Below, piece by piece: positions 1 to 7,258 of a stretch of DNA of 12,932 nt. The position numbers and the translations under genes were made by a program. Position 1 is the first letter of the stretch. Every line of letters starts with the position of its first letter. The stretch is from Candidatus Bipolaricaulota bacterium. Its GTDB lineage: Bacteria; Bipolaricaulota; Bipolaricaulia; RBG-16-55-9. The notes under the pieces were generated by a model. The model was not told the DNA's origin. It saw only the letters and a program-made list of their open reading frames with translations, and did not search any database. The DNA lies in contig JALUUA010000105.1 in NCBI GenBank assembly GCA_027021605.1, forward strand, positions 1 through 12,932. Reading direction: 5' to 3'.

Positions 1-585
1 CAAAGAACCCTTGCGAGGGAGCTGCCCTGGCTGGCCCTGGCCGTCGGGCTGTGGCTCACGCTCGCGTTCGAGGGGCTTCCACAGCTCGTGGGGGAAGCCC
101 TGGACGGGGCCGCGGCCCTCGGGATCTTGGGGGTGACCCCGGGATCCGTGCCCCAGAAGCTGCGCTATGCCCTCGGGCGCGTGGGGGGCGGGCTCTTCAA
201 GCTCTACGGTGTCACGGGCTTCCTGGGGGACGTGCTCTCCTACTCGCGGATCATGGCGCTCGGGATCGCGACCGGGCTGATCGCCATGTCCATCAACACC
301 TTTGCGGCGGTCTTCGCGCGGCTGCTGCCCGAGACGTTCGGCCTGCCCGCCGATTTGGGCGTTGTCGTTGCGCTGCTCATCTTGTTGGTGGGCCAGCCCC
401 TGAGCTTGGCGATCAACGCGCTCTCGGCGTTCGTCCACTCCGCGCGGCTGCAGTACGTCGAGTTCTTCACGAAGTTCTATGAGTCGGGCGGGCGGCCCTT
501 CCGCCCCTTCGCCCGCGAGACGCGCTATTACGAGATTTGCCCTCGCTCCCTCGGGGGAGCGCCACGGGAAGGAGGCAGAGGATAA
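1..585 (+). CDS. atpI: V/A-type ATPase subunit I (a-type stator/ion-channel subunit), C-terminal part
   Basis: The frame is open from the first base of the window and ends at TAA 583-585, so 194 C-terminal residues are present and the start lies upstream. Subunit I is the membrane stator subunit that carries ions to and from the rotating K ring. The fragment has several hydrophobic helices and two family landmarks: a GDVLSYSRIMALG segment with Arg83 of the fragment, and HSARLQYVEFFTKFYE with Arg149. By family knowledge these correspond to the two conserved arginines of the last helices of yeast Vph1 (R735 and R799), which work with the proteolipid carboxylate. The final ~15 residues, rich in Gly, Pro and Arg, extend past the usual end near RYYEI. 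It is followed after two bases by subunit K. The small stalk subunit G/H, usually placed before I, is not in the window. Confidence 0.93.
   Translation, partial: QRTLARELPWLALAVGLWLTLAFEGLPQLVGEALDGAAALGILGVTPGSVPQKLRYALGRVGGGLFKLYGVTGFLGDVLSYSRIMALGIATGLIAMSINTFAAVFARLLPETFGLPADLGVVVALLILLVGQPLSLAINALSAFVHSARLQYVEFFTKFYESGGRPFRPFARETRYYEICPRSLGGAPREGGRG
569..575 (+). promoter_or_regulatory. Strong Shine-Dalgarno site for subunit K
   Basis: AAGGAGG lies inside the end of the subunit I gene, 12 bases before the ATG at 588. It supports that ATG over the TTG at 537, which would place the start far inside subunit I. It is the best ribosome binding site in the ATPase operon, which would suit the multi-copy K ring; that link is inference. 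Confidence 0.6.
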
Positions 586-587
586 CG

Positions 588-1103
588 ATGATCGCACCGC
601 TATCGCAGGCTCTTGGGACGACCGTGTGGGGGCTTACGGGGGAGGGCTGGGCCTTTGCGGGCACGGCGGCGGCGGTGGCCTTGGGCGGGATCGGCTCGGC
701 CATCGGGATCTCCGCCGTGGGAAGGGTGGCCACCGGCGTGCTCAGCGAGCACCCCGATCGCTTCGGTTCGCTCCTCGTGCTGACGGCCCTCCCCGGCACG
801 CAGGGCTTCTACGGCTTCGTGATCGGGTTCCTCATCCTGGGTTTCTTCCACTTGCTGACGCCGGGAACGGTCATTGATCCCAAGATCGGGTTTCAGATCT
901 TCGCGGCCTCGCTGCCCGTGGGGCTGGCTGGGCTCTTCTCCGCGATCTTTCAGGGGAAGGTCTGCGCCGCCGGGGCGATGCTCATCGCCAAGCAGCCCGG
1001 CGAGGTAGGCAAGGCGATCACCTTAAGCGTCTTCGTCGAGACGTACGCCGTGCTGGGGTTCATCGCCTCGGTGCTGTTGCTCATCGGCATCCCGCGCCCT
1101 TAG
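588..1103 (+). CDS. atpK: V/A-type ATPase subunit K (proteolipid, duplicated 4-helix form)
   Basis: This 171-residue, very hydrophobic protein forms the ion-carrying rotor ring. It consists of two tandem hairpins, roughly residues 20-90 and 100-168, as in the 16-kDa proteolipids. The first hairpin has LPGTQGFYGF (68-77) with Gln72 where a carboxylate could sit. The second has FQGKVCAAG (from 121) and VETYAVLGF (from 150) with Glu151 as the ion-binding carboxylate. From memory of E. hirae NtpK, the Na+ ligands are the Leu carbonyl, Thr64, Gln65, Gln110 and Glu139, with Tyr68 holding the site. The counterparts here are Leu68, Thr71, Gln72, Gln122, Glu151 and Tyr75, all present. Na+ coupling is therefore predicted, with one carboxylate per four helices. 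The start is ATG 588, with AAGGAGG upstream; subunit E follows after four bases. Confidence 0.95.
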   Translation: MIAPLSQALGTTVWGLTGEGWAFAGTAAAVALGGIGSAIGISAVGRVATGVLSEHPDRFGSLLVLTALPGTQGFYGFVIGFLILGFFHLLTPGTVIDPKIGFQIFAASLPVGLAGLFSAIFQGKVCAAGAMLIAKQPGEVGKAITLSVFVETYAVLGFIASVLLLIGIPRP

Positions 1104-1107
1104 CGAG

Positions 1108-1725
1108 ATGAGCGTAGAGAAGATCGTCCAGAGAATTCTGGAGGACGCGCGGGCGGAGGCCCAGAAGATCTTAGAAGAGGCCGAGCGCGAGGTGGCACGG
1201 ATCGCCGCGGACAGCGAGGTCGAGGCCGAGCGCGTCCGCCGCTCCGTCCTCAAGGAAGCCCAGGAGGAGGCGGAGCGCCGCCGCCTAGAAATCCTAGCCG
1301 AGGCCCGCCTCAAGGCTAGGCAACGCGTGTTGGCCGCCCGCCGCCGGGCCGTCGACCGCGTCTTTGAGGAAGCCCTGAGGCGGCTGCAGGGCCTTCCCCC
1401 GGAGCGCTACCTAGAGGTGCTCAAGCGCTTAATTTTAGAGGGAACCGAGACGGGCCGGGAGGAGATCGTCCTCTCTCCGGACGATCGGGTCAAGCTGCCG
1501 CCGTCGTTCCTGGACGAGATCAACGAAGACCTGAGAAAGCGGGGCAAGCCCGGCGAACTCAAACTTTCGGAGGAGACACGGGCGCTGGGCGGAGGGGTGG
1601 TGCTCCGCGGATCGCGCGTGGAGGTGAACGCGAGCTTCCCGGCGCTGATGGAGGGGGCCCGCAGGGACCTCGAGATCGAGGTGGCCAAGATCCTCTTCGG
1701 GGAAGCGGGGGGCAAGGCAGAATGA
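1108..1725 (+). CDS. atpE: V/A-type ATPase subunit E (peripheral stalk)
   Basis: This 205-residue protein is the peripheral stalk subunit that, with subunit G/H, ties the catalytic head to subunit I. The first ~90 residues form a long, charged helix rich in Glu, Arg and Ala with heptad spacing (EKIVQRILEDARAEAQKI onward), as expected for the coiled-coil half. The C-terminal half is globular. It contains the family-typical glycine-rich stretch LGGGVVLRGSRVEVNASF at about residues 160-177, followed by a helix of the form RRDLEIEVAKILFG. Length is normal for the family. The ATG at 1108 sits four bases after the subunit K stop and has only a weak ribosome binding site (GCGAG). The stop overlaps the start of subunit C (ATGA at 1722-1725), so the two are probably translationally coupled. 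Confidence 0.94.
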   Translation: MSVEKIVQRILEDARAEAQKILEEAEREVARIAADSEVEAERVRRSVLKEAQEEAERRRLEILAEARLKARQRVLAARRRAVDRVFEEALRRLQGLPPERYLEVLKRLILEGTETGREEIVLSPDDRVKLPPSFLDEINEDLRKRGKPGELKLSEETRALGGGVVLRGSRVEVNASFPALMEGARRDLEIEVAKILFGEAGGKAE

Positions 1726-2756
1726 GCTTGGCGGCGACCTTGGTGGGCTTGGAGCAGCTGGACCTCGAAGACGAGAGATACGCCTACGCTTCGGGCAGCG
1801 TGCGGTCCCGGGAGCCCAAACTGCTCGACGAAGCGGCCCTGGCCCGCTTGGCGGACGCCGAGAGCGTTGAAGAGGTCTGGCGGCTTCTCATCGACGCGGG
1901 CTTCGAGCGCCTAAGCGACTGCCCTCCCGAGCAGTACGAGGAGGCCCTGATGGGAGAAATTCTCGATCTGTACGCGTATCTGCGCTCGATCGAGCCCGAG
2001 GAGGAGAGCGTGACCGACTGGCTCGCGAGTCGCTATGACTTCCACAACCTTGCCGTCGCCCTCAAGGGCCACGCCTTGGAGCAAGGGCCCCCGGAGGGCG
2101 CTTGGGTCGAGGACATAGGCCGAGTCCCTCCCAAGCTCATGGAGACGGCGGTGCGCACCGCCGTCTGGGAGGCTTTGCCCCTGCACTTGGCGAAGACGGG
2201 CCAAGAAGCCCGGGAAGCCTACGAGCGCTCTGGGCACCTTGCACCGATCGACTTTGCCGTCGAGCGCGCGCTCCTCCAGCACCTTTATGAGACGGCGTTT
2301 CATCCCTTCCTGAAGGCGCTTGCGGCGCTCTGGGCCGACTTGGCCCGTCTTAAGGTCGCACTGAGGGCGAAAGCCCTCGGACTCGAGCGGACGGAGTGGG
2401 AGCCCCTGCTTGCGGGATTCCCGATGGAGAAAATTTCACCTCAAGAGCTGAAAGAGCTTTGGGAACAGCCCCTAGAGAATTGGCCCGAGGCGCTGCCCGG
2501 GGAGTTCGGCGCTTTGGTGAGCCAATCGCTCCAGGGGGGTCGCTGGGACCCCGCGTGCTTCGAGGTGCTCTGCGACGATTTCGTGATGGAGCACCTGCGG
2601 GCCGTCCGGTACGTCGCTTACGGCCCGTCCGTGATCGTGGCGTACGCGCTGGCGCGCGAGACGGAAATCAAGAACATGCGCATCGTCCTGGTGGGCAAGC
2701 GGCACGGGCTCTCGTCCGAGGAGATCCGAAGGCAACTGCGCAGGAGCTATGCCTGA
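1722..2756 (+). CDS. atpC: V/A-type ATPase subunit C (central-stalk socket, d-like)
   Basis: This 344-residue, mainly alpha-helical, soluble protein has no membrane segment. Subunit C (homologue of eukaryotic subunit d) is the funnel-shaped piece that seats the central stalk D/F on the K ring. Support comes from the length, the helical Leu/Glu-rich composition and the fixed place between E and F. Family-like segments include the SRYDFHNLAVALKGHAL stretch near residues 106-122, a mid-protein ADLARLKVALRAKALG helix, and the C-terminal sequence ETEIKNMRIVLVGKRHGLS. In other members this last part ends the protein in the form E..NIR.I..GK..G. It starts by ATGA overlap with subunit E and overlaps subunit F by eight bases. 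Confidence 0.92.
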   Translation: MSLAATLVGLEQLDLEDERYAYASGSVRSREPKLLDEAALARLADAESVEEVWRLLIDAGFERLSDCPPEQYEEALMGEILDLYAYLRSIEPEEESVTDWLASRYDFHNLAVALKGHALEQGPPEGAWVEDIGRVPPKLMETAVRTAVWEALPLHLAKTGQEAREAYERSGHLAPIDFAVERALLQHLYETAFHPFLKALAALWADLARLKVALRAKALGLERTEWEPLLAGFPMEKISPQELKELWEQPLENWPEALPGEFGALVSQSLQGGRWDPACFEVLCDDFVMEHLRAVRYVAYGPSVIVAYALARETEIKNMRIVLVGKRHGLSSEEIRRQLRRSYA

Positions 2757-3087
2757 ACCCAGCGTGCAGGGTGTAATTGCCGTCGTGGGCCCGGAGGAGG
2801 TCTACGGGGGCTTCCGGGCTTTGGGGGTGATCGTTCGGGACGCGCATACGGGCGCGGAGGCCGAGCGCGCTCTCGACGAGTTGGCCGCGGGCGGTGCGGC
2901 GGTGATCTTCCTCGCCGAGCCGCTGTTCCGGGAGCGCCCGCAGCTCCTCGAGCGATTCCGCCGCGAGTTTCCCCCCATCATAAGCGTCCTCCCCGATCAC
3001 CGCGGTGGGACGGGCGCGACGCGCGAACACCTACGGCGGTTGATCGAGCGGGCCGTCGGAGTCGACATCCTGAGCCGAGGTGGGTAG
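2749..3087 (+). CDS. atpF: V/A-type ATPase subunit F (central stalk)
   Basis: This 112-residue protein has the small Rossmann-like alternating strand/helix pattern of subunit F, which binds subunit D in the rotating central stalk. It begins with a strand GVIAVVGPEEVYGGFRALGV, whose 'A..G......GF...G' pattern is characteristic of the family. A second strand, AAVIFLAEPLF, follows at about 52-62, then PPIISVLPDH near 79-88, and a final helix EHLRRLIERAVGVDI. Length is typical (about 100-115). The ATG at 2749 lies within the last codons of subunit C (overlap of eight bases); a GTG at 2764 is a less likely start because it would cut the first strand close. Subunit A begins three bases after the stop. 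Confidence 0.93.
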   Translation: MPEPSVQGVIAVVGPEEVYGGFRALGVIVRDAHTGAEAERALDELAAGGAAVIFLAEPLFRERPQLLERFRREFPPIISVLPDHRGGTGATREHLRRLIERAVGVDILSRGG

Positions 3088-3090
3088 ACC

Positions 3091-4899
3091 ATGACCGCAG
3101 AGCGAGGCGTCATCGTGAAGGTGTCGGGTCCCTTGGTGGTGGCCGAGGGCCTTCCGAACGTGAAGATGTACGACGTGGTGCACGTGGGGCACCCAAGGCT
3201 CATCGGGGAGGTCATCGAGCTTGTGGGGGAAGAGGCGTCCATCCAAGTCTATGAGGAGACGGCGGGGCTCAAACCCGGTGACCCCGTGGAGACGACGGGG
3301 GCTCCCCTAAGCGTGGAGCTGGGGCCCGGGCTGGTGGGCTCGATCTACGACGGCATCCAGCGGCCCTTGGAGGCCCTGGAGCGGGAGTGGGGCGCGTTCA
3401 TCCGCCGCGGGGCGGAGCTTCCCGCGCTTCCGCGGGAGAAGCGCTGGCCCTTCACGCCCGCGGTGAACGTGGGCCAGTCGGTCGGCCCCGGCGACGTCCT
3501 TGGGGTTGTAAAGGAGACGAGCCTCGTGGAGCACAAGATCCTGGTGCCGCCGGGGGTTTCGGGCACGGTCGTGGAGATCCGCGAGGGCGAGTTCACCGTG
3601 GAGGAGCCCCTCTGCCGCATCCAGACGGCCCAGGGGGAACAAACCCTAACGCTGATGCAGCGCTGGCCGGTCCGCCGCGCCCGGCCCGTCGGCGAAAAGC
3701 TTCCTCCCAAGGAGCCCCTGGTGACGGGCCAGCGGGTGATCGACGCGCTCTTCCCCATCGCCAAGGGCGGCACCGCCTGCGTCCCCGGACCCTTCGGAAG
3801 CGGGAAGACCGTAATTCAGCACCAGCTCGCGAAGTGGGCCGATGCGGATGTGATCGTGTTCGTGGGCTGCGGCGAGCGCGGGAACGAGATGACCGACGTG
3901 CTCCTGGAGTTCCCCGAACTGGAGGACCCCCGCACCGGCGAGCCCCTCATGAACCGAACGGTCTTGATCGCGAACACGAGCAACATGCCCGTGGCCGCCC
4001 GGGAAGCCTCGATTTACACGGGCATCACGATTGCGGAGTATTTCCGCGATATGGGCTACAGCGTGGCGCTCATGGCCGACTCCACCTCGAGGTGGGCCGA
4101 GGCGATGCGCGAGATCTCGGGCCGCTTGGAGGAGATGCCCGGCGAAGAGGGCTACCCCGCCTACCTGGGCTCAAGGATTGCCGAGTTCTACGCCCGCGCG
4201 GGCCGCGTGCGGTGTTTGGGGAAGCCCGAGCGGGAGGGAGCGCTCAGCGTCATCGGCGCGGTCTCCCCGCCCGGCGGGGATCTATCCGAGCCCGTCACGC
4301 AAAACACCCTACGCGTCGTCAAGGTGTTTTGGGGGCTCGACGATTCTCTGGCCAACCGCAGGCACTTTCCGGCCATCCACTGGCTTACGAGCTACTCTTT
4401 GTACGGCGAAGTTTTAGAGGGCTTCTACAAAGAGCGCGTCGGGGAGGACTGGCCCCGGCTGCGCCGCGAGACCCTCAAGCTCCTCCAGCGCGAGGCCGAA
4501 CTCGAGGAGATCGTGCGCCTCGTCGGTGTAGAAGCCCTCTCGCCGGAGGAGCGCTTGGTGCTGGAGACGGCCCGCTCCCTCCGGGAGGATTTTCTCATGC
4601 AGAACGCCTTCGACGAGGTCGACACCTACACCTCGCTGGAGAAGCAGCTCCGCATGCTTCGCCTAATATTGCACTTTCACGACCGGGGGCTGGAGGCACT
4701 CGAGCAGGGCGCAAACGTAGAGGCGTTGCTGCAGCTGCCCGTGCGCGAGGAGATCGCCCGCGCCAAGCTCCTCCCCGAGGGCCATTGGGAAGAGTTTGAG
4801 GCCATCCAAACGCGAATGGAGCGGCAAATCGCAGAGATCCTGCGGGGGACGGAAACGGAGGCGGAGGCGCAAGCGAAGACGGAAGGAGCGCGATCGTAA
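3091..4899 (+). CDS. atpA: V/A-type ATPase catalytic subunit A
   Basis: This 602-residue protein is the ATP-hydrolysing subunit of the A3B3 head. An N-terminal beta barrel (1-70) begins GVIVKVSGPLVVAEGL. The A-type-specific bulge (about 110-200) is present. The nucleotide domain carries the P-loop GPFGSGKT at 233-240 with Lys239, then GCGERGNEMTD from 259, whose Glu262 is the catalytic glutamate by family knowledge. ADSTSRWAEAMREISGRL and the EEGYPAYLGSRIAEFYARAG segment follow, then the helical C-terminal domain. No intein interrupts the P-loop region, where some archaeal and yeast homologues carry one. The start is ATG 3091, preceded by GAGGTGGG (3077-3084), a good ribosome binding site. 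The stop overlaps the start of subunit B (TAATG at 4897-4901). All key residues are intact. Confidence 0.98.
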   Translation: MTAERGVIVKVSGPLVVAEGLPNVKMYDVVHVGHPRLIGEVIELVGEEASIQVYEETAGLKPGDPVETTGAPLSVELGPGLVGSIYDGIQRPLEALEREWGAFIRRGAELPALPREKRWPFTPAVNVGQSVGPGDVLGVVKETSLVEHKILVPPGVSGTVVEIREGEFTVEEPLCRIQTAQGEQTLTLMQRWPVRRARPVGEKLPPKEPLVTGQRVIDALFPIAKGGTACVPGPFGSGKTVIQHQLAKWADADVIVFVGCGERGNEMTDVLLEFPELEDPRTGEPLMNRTVLIANTSNMPVAAREASIYTGITIAEYFRDMGYSVALMADSTSRWAEAMREISGRLEEMPGEEGYPAYLGSRIAEFYARAGRVRCLGKPEREGALSVIGAVSPPGGDLSEPVTQNTLRVVKVFWGLDDSLANRRHFPAIHWLTSYSLYGEVLEGFYKERVGEDWPRLRRETLKLLQREAELEEIVRLVGVEALSPEERLVLETARSLREDFLMQNAFDEVDTYTSLEKQLRMLRLILHFHDRGLEALEQGANVEALLQLPVREEIARAKLLPEGHWEEFEAIQTRMERQIAEILRGTETEAEAQAKTEGARS

Positions 4900-5840
4900 T
4901 GACAAAACTTGCGCGGGAATATCGCACGGTCGCCGAAGTGTCCGGGCCGCTCCTGATCGTCGAGGCCGTTCGGGATGTTGCGTATCAGGAGCGGGTCGAG
5001 ATCGAGCTTCCCGGGGGGGAGCGGCGCCGGGGGCAGGTGTTGGAGGTCGACCGAGATCGGGCCGTAGTGCAGCTCTTCGAGAGCGCGATGGGCTTGGAGC
5101 TTCGGGGCAGCCGGGTCCGCTTCTTGGGGCGGGTCATGGAGCTGGGCGTCTCCCCCGATATGCTGGGGAGAGTGTTCGACGGGGCGGGACAGCCGCGCGA
5201 CGGAGGACCCAAGATCCTTCCCGAAAAACGCCTCCCCATAACGGGCGAACCCTTAAACCCCTACTCCCGGGCCTACCCCAGCGAGTTCATCCAGACGGGG
5301 ATCTCCGTGATCGACGGGCTGAACACCCTGGTGCGCGGGCAAAAGCTTCCCATCTTCTCGGGCTCGGGGCTGCCGCACAACCCGCTCGCCGCCCAGATCG
5401 CCCGCCAGGCCAAGGTCCGCGGGACCGGGGAGGGCTTCTCGGTGGTCTTCGGCGCAATCGGGATCACGTTTGAGGAAGCTCAGTACTTTACCCAAGAGCT
5501 GCGCAAGACCGGCGCGATCGAGCGCTCCGTGATGTTCCTCAACTTGGCGGACGACCCCGTGATCGAGCGGCTGCTCACCCCGCGGCTGGCCCTCACCGCT
5601 GCCGAATATCTGGCCTTTGATCTCGACATGCACGTCTTGGTGATCCTAACGGACATGACGAACTACGCCGAGGCGCTGCGGGAGATCGCCGCCGCCCGCA
5701 AGGAGATCCCCGGACGCCGCGGCTATCCCGGGTATCTGTACACGGACCTGGCATCGATTTACGAACGGGCCGGGGCGGATCCGGGGCAAGAAGGGCTCGA
5801 TCACGCAGCTGCCCATCCTGACGATGCCCCAGGACGATAA
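4899..5840 (+). CDS. atpB: V/A-type ATPase subunit B, N-terminal part (gene broken by a frameshift)
   Basis: Subunit B is the non-catalytic nucleotide-binding partner of A in the A3B3 head. As written this frame gives 313 residues, but only residues 1-292 are genuine. They run from the N-terminal barrel (YRTVAEVSGPLLIVE) through the degenerate P-loop SGSGLPHN at 154-161 to YLYTDLASIYERAG. After the four Gs at 5772-5775 the reading turns into a non-homologous tail that stops at 5838-5840. In the next frame, from 5776, the family sequence continues at once as RIRGKKGSITQLPILTMPQDD. Omitting one G gives 292 + 173 = 465 residues, the normal length. The ATG at 4899 is preceded by AAGGAG (4883-4888). 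As sequenced, the product would lack its C-terminal domain. A sequencing or assembly error is the simplest reading. Confidence 0.9.
   Translation: MTKLAREYRTVAEVSGPLLIVEAVRDVAYQERVEIELPGGERRRGQVLEVDRDRAVVQLFESAMGLELRGSRVRFLGRVMELGVSPDMLGRVFDGAGQPRDGGPKILPEKRLPITGEPLNPYSRAYPSEFIQTGISVIDGLNTLVRGQKLPIFSGSGLPHNPLAAQIARQAKVRGTGEGFSVVFGAIGITFEEAQYFTQELRKTGAIERSVMFLNLADDPVIERLLTPRLALTAAEYLAFDLDMHVLVILTDMTNYAEALREIAAARKEIPGRRGYPGYLYTDLASIYERAGADPGQEGLDHAAAHPDDAPGR
5772..5776 (+). other. Single-base frameshift site inside subunit B
   Basis: The run GGGG (5772-5775) followed by CGG at 5776 carries one base too many. GCC GGG CGG ATC would read A-G-R-I, as the family requires, while GCC GGG GCG GAT leaves the frame. 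The run is short. I see no slippery heptamer, helper structure or matching stop context of known programmed +1 shifts, so an error or mutation is favoured. Confidence 0.8.
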
Positions 5841-6297
5841 AACTCACCCCGTCCCGGACCTTACGGGCTACATCACGGAGGGCCAGCTCATCCTCTCGCG
5901 GGAGCTCCACCGCAAGGGGATCTACCCGCCGTTCGACGTGCTGCCGTGCCTCTCGCGCCTTAAGGACAAGGGAATCGGCCCCGGCAAGACCCGCGAGGAC
6001 CACGCCGGGGTGCTCAACCAGCTCTACGCCGCCTACGCCCGCGGGGTGGACGTGCGCGAGATGGCCGCCATCCTGGGGGAAGCCGCGCTCTCGCCCCTCG
6101 ATCGGGTCTATCTGCAGTTTGCCGAGGCGTTCGAGCAGCGGTTTGTGCAGCAGGGCGAGTATGAGGACCGCTCCATCGAGCAGACGCTCGATTTGGGCTG
6201 GGAGCTTTTGGCGATGCTCCCCCGCGAGGAGCTCAAGCGCATCCGACCGGAGCTGATTGAGAAATACCTTCCCCAAGGACGGCCCAGAGAGGGATGA
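5776..6297 (+). CDS. atpB: V/A-type ATPase subunit B, C-terminal part (after the frameshift)
   Basis: These 173 residues complete subunit B in the shifted frame. They begin RIRGKKGSITQLP and include the family block MPQDDKTHPVPDLTGYITEG, then SRELHRKGIYPPFDVLPCLSRLKDKG. The Arg in CLSRL is residue 353 of the rejoined protein. It matches by position the arginine finger (about R350 in E. hirae B) that completes the catalytic site of the adjacent A subunit. The C-terminal helical domain ends near LKRIRPELIEKYLPQ, as in homologues. An ATG at 5824 could in principle restart translation (157 residues), since it overlaps the premature stop at 5838, but a C-terminal fragment alone would not be functional. 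The last bases form an ATGA overlap with subunit D. Confidence 0.9.
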   Translation, partial: RIRGKKGSITQLPILTMPQDDKTHPVPDLTGYITEGQLILSRELHRKGIYPPFDVLPCLSRLKDKGIGPGKTREDHAGVLNQLYAAYARGVDVREMAAILGEAALSPLDRVYLQFAEAFEQRFVQQGEYEDRSIEQTLDLGWELLAMLPREELKRIRPELIEKYLPQGRPREG

Positions 6298-6944
6298 GGG
6301 GCGCGATTCAAGCTACGCGGATGGAGCTGCTCCGTCGGCGGCGCAGGCTCGCGCTCGCCCGCCGGGGGCATCGCCTGTTGGAGAACAAGCGGGATGAACT
6401 CATGCGGCACTTTTTGGGGCTGATCGAGCAAAGCCGCGGTCTTCGAGAGGAAGTCGAGCAGAAGCTGGCCGCGGGGCTTCGGCTCTATTTGGCCGCGCGG
6501 GCGGAGATGCCCCGCTGGGTGCTCGAAGCGGCCTTCCTGGGGGCTCCCCGCCCACGGGTGAACGTGGAAGTCGAGAACGTCATGAGCGTGCCCGTCCCGC
6601 ACCTCTCGCTTACGGATTCAAACGCAGCTACAAACATAAACGGGGGATTTCGGCCCCTCTACGGTTGGATGAACACACCTTCACAGCTCGACGAGGCCCT
6701 CCTCACCCTTCGGAGCGCTTTAGAGGAGATGCTGCGGCTGGCGCAGCTCGAGCAGGCGATCGAACTGTTAGCGGAGGAGATCGAGCGGACCCGCCGCCGG
6801 GTGAACGCCTTAGAACAACGGGTCATCCCCCGCCTAGAGGAGGAGATCCGCTACATCCAGGCCGCGCTGGACGAAATGGAGCGCGCCGCACACGCCCAAC
6901 TCCGACGGATCAAGGGCGCTGCGGCGCGCGGCTCCGATCGCTGA
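6294..6944 (+). CDS. atpD: V/A-type ATPase subunit D (central rotor shaft)
   Basis: This 216-residue protein forms the rotating axle inside the A3B3 head. Its two long helices are the expected coiled-coil pair: N-terminal TRMELLRRRRRLALARRGHRL to about residue 65, and C-terminal, about residues 120-205, rich in Glu, Arg and Leu with the family signature NALEQRVIPRLEEEIRYIQ. Between them lies a beta-hairpin region with PRVNVEVENVMSVPVPHL. The N-terminal KRDEL stretch (LLENKRDELMRHF) is also typical. The length (usually 200-230) and last position in the operon agree. The ATG overlaps the subunit B stop (ATGA), with a purine-rich AGAGAGGG just before it. It ends 28 bases from the convergent CopZ-like gene; no terminator hairpin is visible between them. 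Confidence 0.95.
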   Translation: MRGAIQATRMELLRRRRRLALARRGHRLLENKRDELMRHFLGLIEQSRGLREEVEQKLAAGLRLYLAARAEMPRWVLEAAFLGAPRPRVNVEVENVMSVPVPHLSLTDSNAATNINGGFRPLYGWMNTPSQLDEALLTLRSALEEMLRLAQLEQAIELLAEEIERTRRRVNALEQRVIPRLEEEIRYIQAALDEMERAAHAQLRRIKGAAARGSDR

Positions 6945-6972
6945 TTCTTACGAGCTACGAGAGACTTAGGGA

Positions 6973-7191
6973 TTAGGAGACGACCTGGGCTTCGTATCCG
7001 GCCTGCTCCACGGCCTGGAGGAGCTGGGGTGTGACGTCGCCCGCGTCGGTGCCCAGCTCGACCTCGGCGGTGTTGTCCCGCAGGGAGACCGTCACCTTGG
7101 TGACGCCCGGGACCTTCTCCAGCGCCTCCGTTACGTGCTTGGCACAGTTCTCGCAGCTCATCCCCTGGACGCTTAGCTTGATCTGAGACAT
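6973..7191 (-). CDS. copZ: CopZ-like heavy-metal-associated domain protein
   Basis: This 72-residue protein is a single HMA domain with the ferredoxin-like beta-alpha-beta-beta-alpha-beta pattern. The metal-binding motif GMSCENC is at 10-16 with Cys13 and Cys16; the Met before the first Cys is usual for Cu(I) chaperones. The second conserved block, VPGVTKVTVSLRDNTAEVEL, and the closing EQAGYEAQVV are also present. The predicted role is cytosolic copper delivery to a P-type ATPase or a metal regulator. No CopA or CsoR gene lies in the window. The ATG at 7191 is preceded by AGGAGGG (7203-7197), which decides the start against the much longer open frame that runs upstream into the Nudix gene. 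It lies 67 bases downstream of the Nudix stop. Metal specificity is inferred. Confidence 0.9.
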   Translation of the reverse strand: MSQIKLSVQGMSCENCAKHVTEALEKVPGVTKVTVSLRDNTAEVELGTDAGDVTPQLLQAVEQAGYEAQVVS

Positions 7192-7258
7192 GCCATCCCT
7201 CCTGCGTTCTTGTATTGATGTTCGTGCAAGGGTGTTGTAGATTCCCGCGGCGCTCAGG

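Noticed and set aside
51..482. 143-codon open frame at the start of the window
   Set aside because: Arg/Ala-rich shadow of the subunit I gene, which has membrane helices and family motifs in its own frame.
537..587. Upstream TTG start for subunit K (17 extra residues)
   Set aside because: It would lie deep in subunit I and add a basic extension; ATG 588 with AAGGAGG fits the family length.
3387..4799. 470-codon open frame on the + strand inside subunit A
   Set aside because: Gly/Arg/Pro-rich translation typical of a shadow frame in GC-rich DNA, fully covered by the clear subunit A gene.
5763..5840. Programmed ribosomal frameshift in subunit B
   Set aside because: Not known for this family; no slippery heptamer, rare-codon/stop arrangement or helper structure seen. 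One extra G explains everything.
1..6944. Assignment to Thermus because of the V-type operon and AspRS2
   Set aside because: Thermus V-ATPase uses a single two-helix proteolipid; the four-helix Na+-type subunit here argues against it.
6945..6972. Terminator between the convergent subunit D and copZ genes
   Set aside because: Only 28 bases with no inverted repeat or T run on either strand.
7192..7258. Own promoter or copper-regulator operator for copZ
   Set aside because: No acceptable -35/-10 pair at normal spacing and no copper-regulator-type palindrome; only the Shine-Dalgarno site is clear.
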